Below the pieces are notes generated by a model. It saw only the letters and a list, made by a program, of their open reading frames with translations, made no database searches and had not been told where the DNA came from. DNA of 64,000 bases from Owenweeksia sp. (GTDB taxonomy: Bacteria; Bacteroidota; Bacteroidia; Flavobacteriales; Schleiferiaceae): the NCBI GenBank assembly GCA_002695025.1, contig NZNV01000010.1, positions 124,001 to 188,000 of the forward strand, written 5' to 3'. Below, piece after piece: positions 37,456-46,640 of the stretch. Numbering within the stretch: the stretch's first letter is position 1; each line of letters begins with the position of its first letter. Position numbers and translations under genes: made by a program.

Positions 37456-38056
37456 TCCTTTACAGGGCCGCCACATTCAATTTCACTACTAGCCCAGACT
37501 TCCTGGTTCCTGAGAAGTAAAAAGCCCGTGTACTTTATCTCCAGTGCCCGGACACATAACATGGTCTTCATAGCTTCATCCAAAAAGGTTACGCTTCCTA
37601 AAAAAGAAGTTATTATTTGGTAATATCTGCCTGAGCGAGAAACCTCAGGAAGCTATAAAGTGTGAAAATCAGCCTCCGCAGACCCGTAGAAAGAAAAATC
37701 TTAAAAACATTTTCGTAAGTAAATTCTTACTTTAAATATCGGGTTATTAACAACTTCCAAGGTCCACACCATAAAACATGTCATCAATTCACTGATTTTT
37801 AACCTGTTGAATTTTTTTTATTAACAAATGTTTTTTACATTCGAATGCTCAGAATTTAAGAGTACCAAACATCATGTTTAACCACATTGTATGCATCTGA
37901 TCATTCATTTATTGGAGCAGCTACATTCTGATCATCTCTTTGGGGGAGGAGGTAAAAGTCTTGACCTGATCAATAATCCGGGAAAGGCTGCAAATGCTAT
38001 TACGCCCAATCGGGCATGCGTTTTCAAGCGATATAATTACCGCTTTAAAGCCTGAA
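37456..38056. other. 600-base convergent intergenic region
   Basis: Gap between the ends of the YkuK-like (plus) and E1 (minus) genes. The middle (about 37690-37860) is AT-rich with T and A runs. There is a weak 6-bp hairpin (CCTGAG/CTCAGG, 37630-37649) with no T run. Apart from one short open frame (37891-38055), nothing convincing was seen: no tRNA, no repeat of the family found at the right end, no strong terminator. Confidence 0.5.
37891..38055 (+). CDS. Possible 54-residue small ORF
   Basis: An ATG-initiated frame of 54 codons fills the end of the convergent gap and stops two bases before the E1 stop codon. The product has a hydrophobic start (MHLIIHLLEQL), a GGGGK turn and a basic C terminus (CVFKRYNYRFKA). 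No ribosome-binding site stands out and no family is recognised; it may be chance. Confidence 0.2.
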   Translation: MHLIIHLLEQLHSDHLFGGGGKSLDLINNPGKAANAITPNRACVFKRYNYRFKA

Positions 38057-40132
38057 CTAATACGCTAATACTTCCCCGATAGCGCGACTTACTTTATTCG
38101 CGTCAGGGATCATAGTGGCCTCAAGCGTGCTATTCAGAGGAATGGCGGGCATATTCTCAGAACCTAGCACACGTACCGGTGCATCCAGGTACTCAAAGCA
38201 GTTTTGTTGTACTAAAGCAGCAACCCCCTGTGCAAAAGAGTTATTTACAGGCTCCTCAGTAACCACCAGGCAGCGGCTGTGCTTTTGCACTCTTTCGTAT
38301 ATGAGTTCTTCATCCAGCGGAAAAAGTGTTCGCAGGTCAATCACTTCCACTTTACCGGGGTAATCCCTGGCTGCAGCTATGGCCCAGTATACTCCCATGC
38401 CGTAGGTGACCACGCAAAGGCTGGGGCCGTTACCCGCATCATCTGCTTCATGGGCAATACGTCCTTTGCCAAAAGGCAATATATAATCTCTGGAAGGCTC
38501 CGGGGTTTTAGCATCCTCCGTTCCCTTGATCTTGCTCCAATACAAACCTTTGTGCTCCAGCATTACCACTGGGTTGGGATCGTAATAGGCTGCTTTCATC
38601 AAGCCTTTCAGGTCGGCACCGGTGGAAGGATAAGCTATTTTGATACCGCGTATATTGGTCAGCACGCTTTCCACACTGGAAGAATGGTAGGGACCACCGC
38701 TTCCATACGCCCCGATTGGTACTCTAATTACCGTACTTACCGGCCACTTACCATTGGAGAGGTAGCAGCTGCGGCTTACTTCGGAGAACAGCTGGTTAAG
38801 GCCAGGCCATATATAATCGGCAAATTGTACTTCAACGAAGGGTTTTAAGCCTACTGCGCTCATCCCCACGGTTGATCCGATGATAAAAGCTTCCTGGATG
38901 GGCGTGTTGAATACCCGTTCCTTACCAAATTGCTGGGCCAAAGTAGCGGCTTCACTGAACACTCCGCCCAGCCGTCCGCCTACATCCTGGCCATACAAAA
39001 GGGCTTCGGGATGGTCTTCCATAATTTCACGGATGGCAAAAAGGGCGGCATCCACCATTACGGTCTTTTCTTTTCCTTCGGGAGCACGCTCTCCTTTTTC
39101 CTCGGTTATCCCGGTAGGGGCAAAATCATGGGTAAAAAGATCTTCCGGGCGGGGATCTTCTGCTGCTGTGGCGCGCTCATAATCGTTTTGCACCAGCTCT
39201 TCACTTTCCTTCTCTATTTTTTTCAGGTCCTCCTGGGAAAAGCCGTGCTGTAAAAGATAGGTCCAGAATTTAGGCAACGGGTCACGAAGAGCGTGTTCTT
39301 CAAGATCATCGCGATAACGCTCTTTACGCACACCAGAGGTATGATGGTTGAGCAAGGGCACCCGGGCATGCACCAGGAAAGGCCTTCGCTCCTTACGTAC
39401 TGTTTCCAGCACTTCCTTCAGGGTATTGTAGCTTTCCTCAAATACACTTCCGTCAATGCTACGCACCTCTATGCCTTTAAAACCTTCGGCATATTCCGCA
39501 GCATTCTGCGCCCTGATCTCGTCTGCACTGGCGGAGATATCCCACTCATTGTCCTGCACCAGGTAAATGATAGGCAATTGTTTCAGGGCAGCCATCTGCA
39601 TAGCTTCGGCTACCTCACCTTCAGTCATGGCTGCATCACCGATGGAGCATACTACTACCGGTTTTTCCTCACCCTCTTCATCCATTTGGTGCAATTCGCG
39701 ATAACGAATACCCATAGCTACCCCCGTAGCGGGGATCACCTGCATTCCGGTAGCCGATGACTGATGCGGGATCTTTGGCTTATCCGGGTCATTCAGACTG
39801 GGATGCGAGTAATATGTACGGCCTCCGCTGAAAGGATCATCACGCTTAGCCAGTAACTGTAGCATACAGTCATAGGGCGTCATGCCGATACCCAACAGTA
39901 TGGAATCATCCCGGTAATAGGGCGAAACAAAATCCTGAGGATTGAGCTGTAAGGCACACGCCAGCTGAATAGCTTCATGGCCACGTGAGGTAGCGTGTAC
40001 GTATTTAGACGTTACCTGGCGGTTGGCTTCATACAGATCTGCCATGGATTTGGCGGTCGTCATCAGGCGGTACGCCTTTTCCAGGGTTTCCTTTGCTATT
40101 TCAGGGCTGGTAGCCTGCTTCTCTGCCTGCAT
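38057..40132 (-). CDS. Fused E1 alpha/beta 2-oxoacid dehydrogenase
   Basis: 691-residue single-chain E1 component of a 2-oxoacid dehydrogenase complex (branched-chain or pyruvate type). It decarboxylates the 2-oxo acid on thiamine diphosphate and passes the acyl group to a lipoyl E2. Residues 1-345 are the alpha part, with the ThDP motif GDAAMTEGEVAEAM ... QDNEWDIS (about 163-195) and the HHTSGVRKERYR phosphorylation-loop equivalent. Residues 350-691 are the beta part (GQDVGGRLGGVFSEA, FVEVQFADYIWPG, RVPIGAYGSGGPYHSSSVES, VEVIDLRTLFPLDEE). Such fusions are common in Bacteroidota. E2 and E3 are not in this window. Exact substrate is undecided; the branched-chain class is favoured by overall form. 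Confidence 0.92.
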   Translation of the reverse strand: MQAEKQATSPEIAKETLEKAYRLMTTAKSMADLYEANRQVTSKYVHATSRGHEAIQLACALQLNPQDFVSPYYRDDSILLGIGMTPYDCMLQLLAKRDDPFSGGRTYYSHPSLNDPDKPKIPHQSSATGMQVIPATGVAMGIRYRELHQMDEEGEEKPVVVCSIGDAAMTEGEVAEAMQMAALKQLPIIYLVQDNEWDISASADEIRAQNAAEYAEGFKGIEVRSIDGSVFEESYNTLKEVLETVRKERRPFLVHARVPLLNHHTSGVRKERYRDDLEEHALRDPLPKFWTYLLQHGFSQEDLKKIEKESEELVQNDYERATAAEDPRPEDLFTHDFAPTGITEEKGERAPEGKEKTVMVDAALFAIREIMEDHPEALLYGQDVGGRLGGVFSEAATLAQQFGKERVFNTPIQEAFIIGSTVGMSAVGLKPFVEVQFADYIWPGLNQLFSEVSRSCYLSNGKWPVSTVIRVPIGAYGSGGPYHSSSVESVLTNIRGIKIAYPSTGADLKGLMKAAYYDPNPVVMLEHKGLYWSKIKGTEDAKTPEPSRDYILPFGKGRIAHEADDAGNGPSLCVVTYGMGVYWAIAAARDYPGKVEVIDLRTLFPLDEELIYERVQKHSRCLVVTEEPVNNSFAQGVAALVQQNCFEYLDAPVRVLGSENMPAIPLNSTLEATMIPDANKVSRAIGEVLAY

Positions 40133-40234
40133 TCTACTCGTTTTTTTGTTGAGAGGTGTGCAAATATCGTAAACTCCTGAGCAATCGGTTGAGTAGGGAT
40201 TTTTACTTAATTTTCAATCTTTAAAACCAAGTAT

Positions 40235-40900
40235 ATGCAATACTTTACTGAAGACTTCCTGGACTTCTTCAAAGAGCTGGCTGCCAACAATAACAAGGAA
40301 TGGTTTGATGAAAACCGCAGACGCTACAAAGCATCCGTAAAGGAGCCTTTTGACCATTTTGTGGGCGACCTCATCCTGAACATCCGGAAGCTGGACAACC
40401 GGGTGCTTATCGAGGCGAAAGATGCTACTTTCCGCATCAATCGCGATATCCGGTTTTCTCCTAATAAAGACCCTTACAAATTGGATCGGTCAGCGGTTAT
40501 TTCTCCGGCCGGCCGAAAGGATCATTCTGTACCAGGGTTTTACCTGAGTTTTGGTCCGGAACACACCATGTTTGGCGGTGGTGCCTATTTCATGACCCCT
40601 GAAAAGCTGGCCCGTACGCGTTTCTATATTGCTTCCAATCCCAAGGATTTTCAGCGCATATTGAACGATCCGGCTTTTAAAAAGCACTTTACGGAACTAA
40701 AGGGCGAGGAAAACAAACGACTGCCCAAAGAACTGCAGGAGGCAGCGGTCATTGAACCCCTGATCTATAAAAAGCAGATGTACTATATGACGGAACTGGA
40801 GCCTGAGACCATCCTCCGGGATGACCTCATGGACCTCTCTATGAGTTACTATAAAGCCTCACAGGGTGTACAGAATTTCCTGGCCGACAGTATGGTCTGA
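40235..40900 (+). CDS. DUF2461-family protein
   Basis: 221-residue cytoplasmic protein of the TIGR02453/DUF2461 family. Characteristic segments are FFKELAANNNKEWFDENRRRY, the ATFRINRDIRFSPNKDPYK motif, and SFGPEHTMFGGGAYFMTPEKLARTR. The family is widespread in Bacteroidota and Actinobacteria, with no established function known to me. The length is typical. It is a single gene, divergent from the E1 gene by about 100 bases and convergent with the DUF3078 gene. Confidence 0.93.
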   Translation: MQYFTEDFLDFFKELAANNNKEWFDENRRRYKASVKEPFDHFVGDLILNIRKLDNRVLIEAKDATFRINRDIRFSPNKDPYKLDRSAVISPAGRKDHSVPGFYLSFGPEHTMFGGGAYFMTPEKLARTRFYIASNPKDFQRILNDPAFKKHFTELKGEENKRLPKELQEAAVIEPLIYKKQMYYMTELEPETILRDDLMDLSMSYYKASQGVQNFLADSMV

Positions 40901-40924
40901 AAACAAGCTGGAGCCGGATAGCCC

Positions 40925-41845
40925 TTACTGTTGCTTACGTTTATCCCCGAAGTTGTAGGCAAAACCCACCCCCAGCACCTCTCTGAATTGGGTGCGGGGC
41001 CCATCAGGCGTGCCATCCTTATTGGTATCAATCAGGATGTCGTGATCATAGATCACGTTCAGCGTCAAACTGGCGGAGATGTAATCGTTCACCTTCATAA
41101 AAATGATCATCTCACCGTTCACATCCACAAATTTATAATTGCCGTCCAGGTAGTTGGAGTATAGGTCCAATTTGGATTGCAGCTCAATATTTTTACCCAG
41201 CGGGGTTTTGAACCCCAGGTTAACATAACCACCCACTTCCACGCGATTGTTACTTCCGGTATCTACTCCAAAGGCTCCCATGCCGGCCAGCCGGTCATCG
41301 TATACCGAGGTTATTTTAAGAGTGACCGGAGAGATGAAGGCGCTGAATTTTTTATTGGGCTTATACGTAAAACCCAAACCAAACAGGGTATAAGCCGGGG
41401 CCAGGAAGCCGGATATTTTGGTAGTATCTTCCCGCAGTCCCGGGGTTTCATAACCATTGCTGAACTGGGTTCGGAAATTCAAAAGGGCACTGACATTCCA
41501 TTTTTTACTGAGCTTGCGGTCCAGCCGTGATTCAAACTCAAAGCGGTCATCGGTCTTGCTGAAGAGGGTATCCTGGAAGTTAAGACCATAGGCCATATTC
41601 ACACTATTGAACCAGGCCCACTTGCCACCTTTATCATAATCCGCAAAAGCATTGAAAAGCACATTACCGGCCACGGAATTTACTCCTCCCGCCTGCCAGT
41701 TGCTGTAGGAAGCCTGGTTGAGCTGAATGTTGAATTGAGCCCCGGATTTCCAGGCTGTATCTGCGGGATTAACGGCAGCAGGAGTTTGAGCAAAGGTTAG
41801 GGTTGAAACAAAAAGTAATACTACCGTGCGTACGATTTTTTTCAT
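40925..41845 (-). CDS. DUF3078 outer-membrane protein
   Basis: 306-residue exported protein: signal peptide 1-19 (LTFAQ), then the DUF3078 hallmark WKSGAQFNIQLNQASYSNWQAGG (about 32-54), followed by repeated amphipathic strands up to the end (VGFAYNFGDKRKQQ). This predicts an outer-membrane beta-barrel. The family is almost confined to Bacteroidota and has no assigned substrate. It is preceded by a good -7 element (41875-41882) and two direct copies of ATGGATTTTA around the start region (41844-41870). It is monocistronic. Confidence 0.9.
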   Translation of the reverse strand: MKKIVRTVVLLFVSTLTFAQTPAAVNPADTAWKSGAQFNIQLNQASYSNWQAGGVNSVAGNVLFNAFADYDKGGKWAWFNSVNMAYGLNFQDTLFSKTDDRFEFESRLDRKLSKKWNVSALLNFRTQFSNGYETPGLREDTTKISGFLAPAYTLFGLGFTYKPNKKFSAFISPVTLKITSVYDDRLAGMGAFGVDTGSNNRVEVGGYVNLGFKTPLGKNIELQSKLDLYSNYLDGNYKFVDVNGEMIIFMKVNDYISASLTLNVIYDHDILIDTNKDGTPDGPRTQFREVLGVGFAYNFGDKRKQQ

Positions 41846-41874
41846 GGATTTTAGCGTAAGTATGGATTTTAAGA

Positions 41875-41882
41875 CAAAGTTA
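41875..41882 (-). promoter_or_regulatory. -7 element of the DUF3078 gene
   Basis: TAACTTTG on the minus strand is an exact TAnnTTTG match, 29 bases before the DUF3078 start codon. No clear -33 element is seen. Confidence 0.5.
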
Positions 41883-41930
41883 TGGCATTAACGGTTTAGA
41901 CAGGGGAGGGTTTACGAATCGTATAAATGC

Positions 41931-42596
41931 TTACTCTTTTACTACCTCTACCACCTGGTTCTGGTAGGCAAACTTGATGAGGCCCACCACCGTTTTAGTA
42001 TTGGTTTTTTGCAGCAGGTTTTTACGGTGACTGTCCACGGTTCGTTTGCTGATAAACAGTTTATCTCCGATCTCCTGGCTGCTGAGCTCCTCGGTAATGA
42101 GCTTCAACACCTCGATCTCCCGTTCCGAAAGGTCTTGTAGATTGGCGCGTATGGCACGCTCTTCCCGCACCTTGCTGAACATGGTATTGATCACCTGCGA
42201 GCTGTAGTGGGTTCCTCCATCCACGATCTTATCCAGGGCATCTGCCAGCTCCTGCTTCCCGGTATTTTTAAGGATATAACCTTCGGCTTCAGCCATGATA
42301 ATCTCGTCTACGGCATCCTTTTCATTATACATGCTCAACACCAGGACCTTGATCTCCGGGTAATTACTTTTGATGGCTTTGACCAGTTCCACCCCGTTCA
42401 TTTCGGGCATGCTGATATCCGTCATCACCAGGTCGATATCATCTCTCTGCTGAAGGATCTCTATTGCCTGACGCCCGGAGCTGGCTTCTTCTATGATATT
42501 GAAGCGCTTGAATTTGCGCAAAAGGGAACGTATGCCATCAATGAACATTTGATGGTCATCCACAATGAGAATATTGACATGCTCTTCAGCATCCAT
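41931..42596 (-). CDS. NarL/LuxR-family response regulator
   Basis: 221-residue two-component regulator. The receiver domain (1-125) has the D13/D14 pocket (IVDDHQMF), phospho-acceptor D60 (LVMTDISMPEMNG) and K110; the C-terminal LuxR-type HTH (about 150-215) reads LSEREIEVLKLITEELSSQEIGDKLFISKRTVDSHRKNLL. The ATG at 42596 is chosen because the frame upstream of it (open to 42722) overlaps the kinase and is not receiver-like. It lies 64 bases after the TPR kinase stop and is its partner. Targets are unknown. Confidence 0.95.
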   Translation of the reverse strand: MDAEEHVNILIVDDHQMFIDGIRSLLRKFKRFNIIEEASSGRQAIEILQQRDDIDLVMTDISMPEMNGVELVKAIKSNYPEIKVLVLSMYNEKDAVDEIIMAEAEGYILKNTGKQELADALDKIVDGGTHYSSQVINTMFSKVREERAIRANLQDLSEREIEVLKLITEELSSQEIGDKLFISKRTVDSHRKNLLQKTNTKTVVGLIKFAYQNQVVEVVKE

Positions 42597-42660
42597 TTCA
42601 GCCTGCGTAAATGGTGTTAGGGACTTTAAAAGTACAAATTTCGGGATCACCCTCCCAAAT

Positions 42661-44610
42661 TCAAACCTCTTCCAAAGGAATCTTGATGTAAACGGTGGTA
42701 CCGGAGGGTGAGCTTTTAACATCTACGGTACCGTTCATCAGGCGAATCCTTGAAAAAATATTGGACCAGCCCAGGCCCCTCCCCTTTTCGATGGATGCAG
42801 TATCAAAGCCTTTTCCGTTATCCGAAATACTAAGCTCTACACCGGCCCCTGCTCTTCTGAGCAGCAAGTGGATACGCGTGGCCCCGGAGTGTTTCAACAT
42901 ATTGTTGATGACTTCCTGGATAACCCGGTACAGGGAGGATTGACGTGTTTTATCCCTTTCAAAAACTTCTTCATCGGCCTGCAGCAACACTTGTACCTGC
43001 ATGGAAAGGTTGATGTTCTCGGCCAGTTCATGGAGGGCAGGCTGCAAGCCTTTATGACGCAGTACCTCCGGCATCATAGCGTGCGAGATAGCCCTCAGCT
43101 CGGTTATAGATTCATCAAGCAGGTGCATGGAGCGGGTAATCAGCTCTTCTTCTTCATTTCCCTTTTGATCTCCTTCCAGGCTGGCCACGTTAAGTTTGGC
43201 CGTAGCCAATATCTGTCCCAGACCATCATGAAGGTCCTGGGCAATACGCATACGCTCACGCTCCTCCGTTTCAATTACGGATTGAAACCGGATCTTCTGT
43301 AATTCTTCTTCAGCAGCTGCCTTCTCAGCCTTTCGTTTAAGCCGTAACCCATTATAACCAAAGCCCGCCAAAAGCAGGAGCAATCCCGCTGTTAAGGCTA
43401 TGAACAGCATTCGGTTCCGGGCCGCGTTGAGCGCCAGATCCTGCTCTGCTGTTACCGCTTGCAACTTCGCATTTTCCTTTTCTTTCTTTTCGGTGCGATA
43501 GGCCACTTCAAGGTCTTTAACCAGGCGGGCATTACGCTCATCCAGCACTGAATCCCGCAGTCGCAAATGCTTTTCAAGGTTAGTCAGGGCAGCCTCTGTT
43601 TGGCCAAAACGCTTATTTACCAGGTACTTCATCTGGTACAAGTCCCTTATTTTTTCATAATTATCACTGGTTAATGCGTTGTTCTCAGCACTATCCAGAT
43701 ACATATAAGCGGCATTTTGCCTTCCCTGTAGAGAGGCTATATCCGCCAGGTTGGTAAAAACCGTGGCCTTGTGGTAATGGATTATGGGGCTATCAATCTG
43801 CTTAATGATATCATACGACCTAAGAAAGTAGGTTAGCGCAGGACCCACCCTTCCCATTTTCTTCAGAGTATTACCAATGTTATTCAAGGTACGGTCAAGA
43901 GTGGCCTGGCTATTATTTTCCAGGATCAGGTTCTCTGTAAGTTTGTGGTAGTAAAGGGCAGAGTCAAACTCCTGGTTATCATCAAAATTGATGGCCATAA
44001 CATTCAGCGCATCACGTTGATAAGGCCAGTATTCCGGAGGTAATGAACGGGTAAGCTCCATGGCGTAGCGCGCATACTTCTTCCCTTCCTCAAAATCCTC
44101 AAAATCGTGGAACAAGTTCGATAAGGTTATATAGGTATCGGCCAGTTGCTCTTGATCTTCTTTGGCTTCCGCCAGGCTCAGGGCTTTTAACAGATTATCA
44201 ACGGCAGACTGAAAATAACCGTGGTCCTGGTAAACCAGGCTTACGTTGCGATAAAGGTGGAAGAGGTAAGCCGTATCCTGCGTTTGCTCCTGGTATGCTT
44301 CAGCTATTTTAAAGTAATGAATGGCTGAATCCATAGACCTTTCATGGATCATATTCATGAAGAAGGCACTACGCCCAAGATGCCTGGGGTTATCGGAGAG
44401 TTTAAGGCATTGACGGTAATGAAAGGCTCCGGCACTATCATTACCGCCATCCGGGTAGTATTGCCAACCCAGCTTCATATGGATATAGCCGTTAAGAGAA
44501 TCGGAATTAGAGGGATTGAGCAAGGCGCTTTTCAGGGAATCAATAGTCCCCGCAAAGATTGCTCCCGTCCCCAATAAGCATACAATGGTGATAAGGATCC
44601 TGTGCTTCAA
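42661..44610 (-). CDS. TPR-repeat sensor histidine kinase (HisKA_3/DesK type)
   Basis: 649-residue membrane kinase: signal peptide (1-20), periplasmic TPR repeats (about 35-340), membrane helix (about 398-421), coiled coil, then HisKA_3 with EERERMRIAQDLHDGLGQIL (phospho-His 461). The HATPase domain follows (QEVINNMLKHSGATRI, ISDNGKGFD, GRGLGWSNIFSRI). It forms an operon with the downstream NarL-type regulator and should phosphorylate its D60. The architecture parallels the 7115-9067 kinase, but the histidine domain is of a different class, so the two are not simple duplicates. The signal sensed by the TPR part is unknown. Confidence 0.93.
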   Translation of the reverse strand: MKHRILITIVCLLGTGAIFAGTIDSLKSALLNPSNSDSLNGYIHMKLGWQYYPDGGNDSAGAFHYRQCLKLSDNPRHLGRSAFFMNMIHERSMDSAIHYFKIAEAYQEQTQDTAYLFHLYRNVSLVYQDHGYFQSAVDNLLKALSLAEAKEDQEQLADTYITLSNLFHDFEDFEEGKKYARYAMELTRSLPPEYWPYQRDALNVMAINFDDNQEFDSALYYHKLTENLILENNSQATLDRTLNNIGNTLKKMGRVGPALTYFLRSYDIIKQIDSPIIHYHKATVFTNLADIASLQGRQNAAYMYLDSAENNALTSDNYEKIRDLYQMKYLVNKRFGQTEAALTNLEKHLRLRDSVLDERNARLVKDLEVAYRTEKKEKENAKLQAVTAEQDLALNAARNRMLFIALTAGLLLLLAGFGYNGLRLKRKAEKAAAEEELQKIRFQSVIETEERERMRIAQDLHDGLGQILATAKLNVASLEGDQKGNEEEELITRSMHLLDESITELRAISHAMMPEVLRHKGLQPALHELAENINLSMQVQVLLQADEEVFERDKTRQSSLYRVIQEVINNMLKHSGATRIHLLLRRAGAGVELSISDNGKGFDTASIEKGRGLGWSNIFSRIRLMNGTVDVKSSPSGTTVYIKIPLEEV

Positions 44611-44710
44611 GCTGTAGCGGTTGCAGTTTTGGACCTCACAAGATAAGACCCCTTTCCAGTCTGATCTATACGTAGAGTTACGTATTCTTTTTACCGAAGT
44701 ATCGCTCTTT

Positions 44711-45481
44711 TTACTTCTGCTTGAATTTTTCGATAGCGTTTTTAGTGAAGTCCGAAAGAACGAGTTTACCGCTCATAGCCGCGCGTTGCGCCAGCAGTTC
44801 ATCCCAGTCTTCGGTGCCTTTCCAGAAGACTTCCTTCAACAGTTTCATGGCTTCGGGATTAGAGGATCTCAGCTTTTTCACCAAGGCTGCGATGGCGGCA
44901 TCCATATCTGCCGCAGTATCAAAAATATCGTTGTACAAACCCCTTTCATGAGCCCAGGCCGCACTGCGCCATTCTGTGGCGTTGATAGCCAGATCGCTCA
45001 TGCCGCTTAAGCCCAGTTTGCGTTCCACGGCAGGACCTACCACAAAAGGCCCGATACCCACTGCCAGCTCCGAGAGTTTCACATCGGCATATTTAGTGGC
45101 AAAACAATAGTCTACCGAGGAGGCCAGGCCCACACCGCCACCAACGGCCTTACCCTGCACACGCCCAATGATAAGCTTGGGGCATTTGCGCATGGCGTTG
45201 ATCACATTGGCAAAACCGCTGAAGAATTTCTTCCCGGTATCCAGGTCATTAATAGAGATTAGCTCATCAAAGGACGCTCCGGCACAAAAAGCACGTTCTC
45301 CGGCTGATTGCAATACAATCACCTTTACGGCATCATCCTTACCGGCCTGTGTGATGGTATCAGCCAGTTTGGCCAAAACCCTGCCGGGCAGTGAATTGCT
45401 AAGGGGGTGAAAGAACTCTATGTAGCCTACTTCGTCTTTCAGTTTCAGGCTCACATCGCCTTGTTGTATAGCATCAGTCAT
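44711..45481 (-). CDS. Enoyl-CoA hydratase/isomerase family protein
   Basis: 256-residue crotonase-fold protein. Oxyanion-hole elements are visible at AFCAGASFDEL (about 63-73) and GKAVGGGVGLASSVDYCFA (about 108-126). The usual catalytic Glu in the second segment (GGGxELA in hydratases) is not at its normal place (GGGVGLASS); the E in LSELAVG (about 138) may supply one acid. The protein could therefore be an isomerase, hydratase or hydrolase variant. It lies in the same minus-strand run as paaZ, two kilobases away, so a role in phenylacetate or other CoA-ring catabolism (PaaF/PaaG-like) is possible but not shown. Confidence 0.85.
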   Translation of the reverse strand: MTDAIQQGDVSLKLKDEVGYIEFFHPLSNSLPGRVLAKLADTITQAGKDDAVKVIVLQSAGERAFCAGASFDELISINDLDTGKKFFSGFANVINAMRKCPKLIIGRVQGKAVGGGVGLASSVDYCFATKYADVKLSELAVGIGPFVVGPAVERKLGLSGMSDLAINATEWRSAAWAHERGLYNDIFDTAADMDAAIAALVKKLRSSNPEAMKLLKEVFWKGTEDWDELLAQRAAMSGKLVLSDFTKNAIEKFKQK

Positions 45482-45519
45482 AATGAGAGGTTTTGCGGCT
45501 CAAAAGTAACGGATAAGTA

Positions 45520-46587
45520 TTAAGATGACGAACGGTTTTTGGAACCAGAACCGAAAAGCCCCAGGCGCCTGGCTTTTTCACGCCAGCTCTTACGGGCGTG
45601 TTCCTGCAGGTCAGAAGTTTTGTCAAACTCATCCACTATCTCAAAACCAAGCAGGGTTTCCAGCACATCCTCCATGGTAACCACACCGGCCGTGCCGCCA
45701 TACTCACCTTTTACCAGCACTATATGGTGGCGATGCTTGATCATGAAATTGTAGAGATCGTAAATGCTTTTATCCTCATTGACCACGGGAAGTTCGCGCC
45801 TGATATCACAAAGCAGCATATTCTTTTCCTCCTTGGAGAGGTTGAGCATTACATCATTCTTGTGGATGAAGCCGTTAATGTCATCTTTAGACTCGGTATA
45901 AAGCGGTACACGTGAGATCTGGTCAAAGGAGTCGTCCTTAAAGAACTCTACAATAGGCATTTTTTCATTGGCCACTACCATCATGGTGCGTGGGGTCATA
46001 ATATCCCTCACCGAAGTTTTGCGCAGGTTTACCAGGTTTTTGAGGATGGCCGCTTCCTCCACGGTGAAGACACCTTCTTTACGGCCTACTTCCGCCAGGG
46101 CTATCACCTCATTGCGCTCCACAGAAGGTTCATCTGATTTCTTGAAAAGGCGGGTGAGCCACTGTGACAACCACACCAGGGGAAACATTAAAACGGTAAG
46201 TACAGAGAGGCTGCGTGTGGTAAGGTAAGCCAGGTTACGCCAATACTCCGCACCTAAGGTTTTGGGTATGATCTCCGAAAAAACAAGGATCAAAAGGGTA
46301 AGAGCTCCCGAGATGATACCTACGGAAACATTTTGAAAAACAACACCCGCCTGGGCGCCCACTCCTGCGGCACCCACCGTATGAGAAATGGTGTTGAGCG
46401 ACAGGATAGCCGATAGAGGGCGATCAATATTGGATTTAAAATGGAAAAGTTTGTGCGCCCATTTTTTCTTTTTCTGAAGTTGTATTTCAATAAAGCTGGG
46501 GGTAATGCTCAGCAATACCGCTTCCAGTATAGAACAGAAGAAGGATATTACCAGGGCAAGAAGTAAATAAAAGATAAGTAAGGCCAT
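45520..46587 (-). CDS. CNNM/HlyC-CorC-type membrane protein with CBS pair
   Basis: 355-residue protein: an N-terminal DUF21 (CNNM) membrane domain with about three or four helices (1-165, including ILSLNTISHTVGAAGVG and FSEIIPKTLGAEY), then a CBS pair (about 190-320, MTPRTMMVVANEKMPI ... VVNEDKSIYDLYNFM). It ends in a basic tail (REKARRLGLFGSGSKNRSSS) without the CorC_HlyC C-terminal domain of longer homologues. The family is linked to magnesium or cobalt efflux, with the CBS pair sensing nucleotide or metal. Transport direction is not established for this branch. Confidence 0.9.
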   Translation of the reverse strand: MALLIFYLLLALVISFFCSILEAVLLSITPSFIEIQLQKKKKWAHKLFHFKSNIDRPLSAILSLNTISHTVGAAGVGAQAGVVFQNVSVGIISGALTLLILVFSEIIPKTLGAEYWRNLAYLTTRSLSVLTVLMFPLVWLSQWLTRLFKKSDEPSVERNEVIALAEVGRKEGVFTVEEAAILKNLVNLRKTSVRDIMTPRTMMVVANEKMPIVEFFKDDSFDQISRVPLYTESKDDINGFIHKNDVMLNLSKEEKNMLLCDIRRELPVVNEDKSIYDLYNFMIKHRHHIVLVKGEYGGTAGVVTMEDVLETLLGFEIVDEFDKTSDLQEHARKSWREKARRLGLFGSGSKNRSSS

Positions 46588-46640
46588 AAACGGAACAAAA
46601 CTGATACAGATGTATCAAATCTGCCGGCCTTATTGTTCAG

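Noticed and set aside
37344-37583. 79-codon minus-strand frame overlapping the YkuK-like gene end
   Set aside because: Its second half is antisense to a conserved gene and the first half shows no family resemblance; considered as a pseudogene remnant but not supported.
37630-37649. CCTGAG/CTCAGG hairpin as a terminator of the convergent pair
   Set aside because: Only six pairs, an eight-base loop and no T run on either strand.
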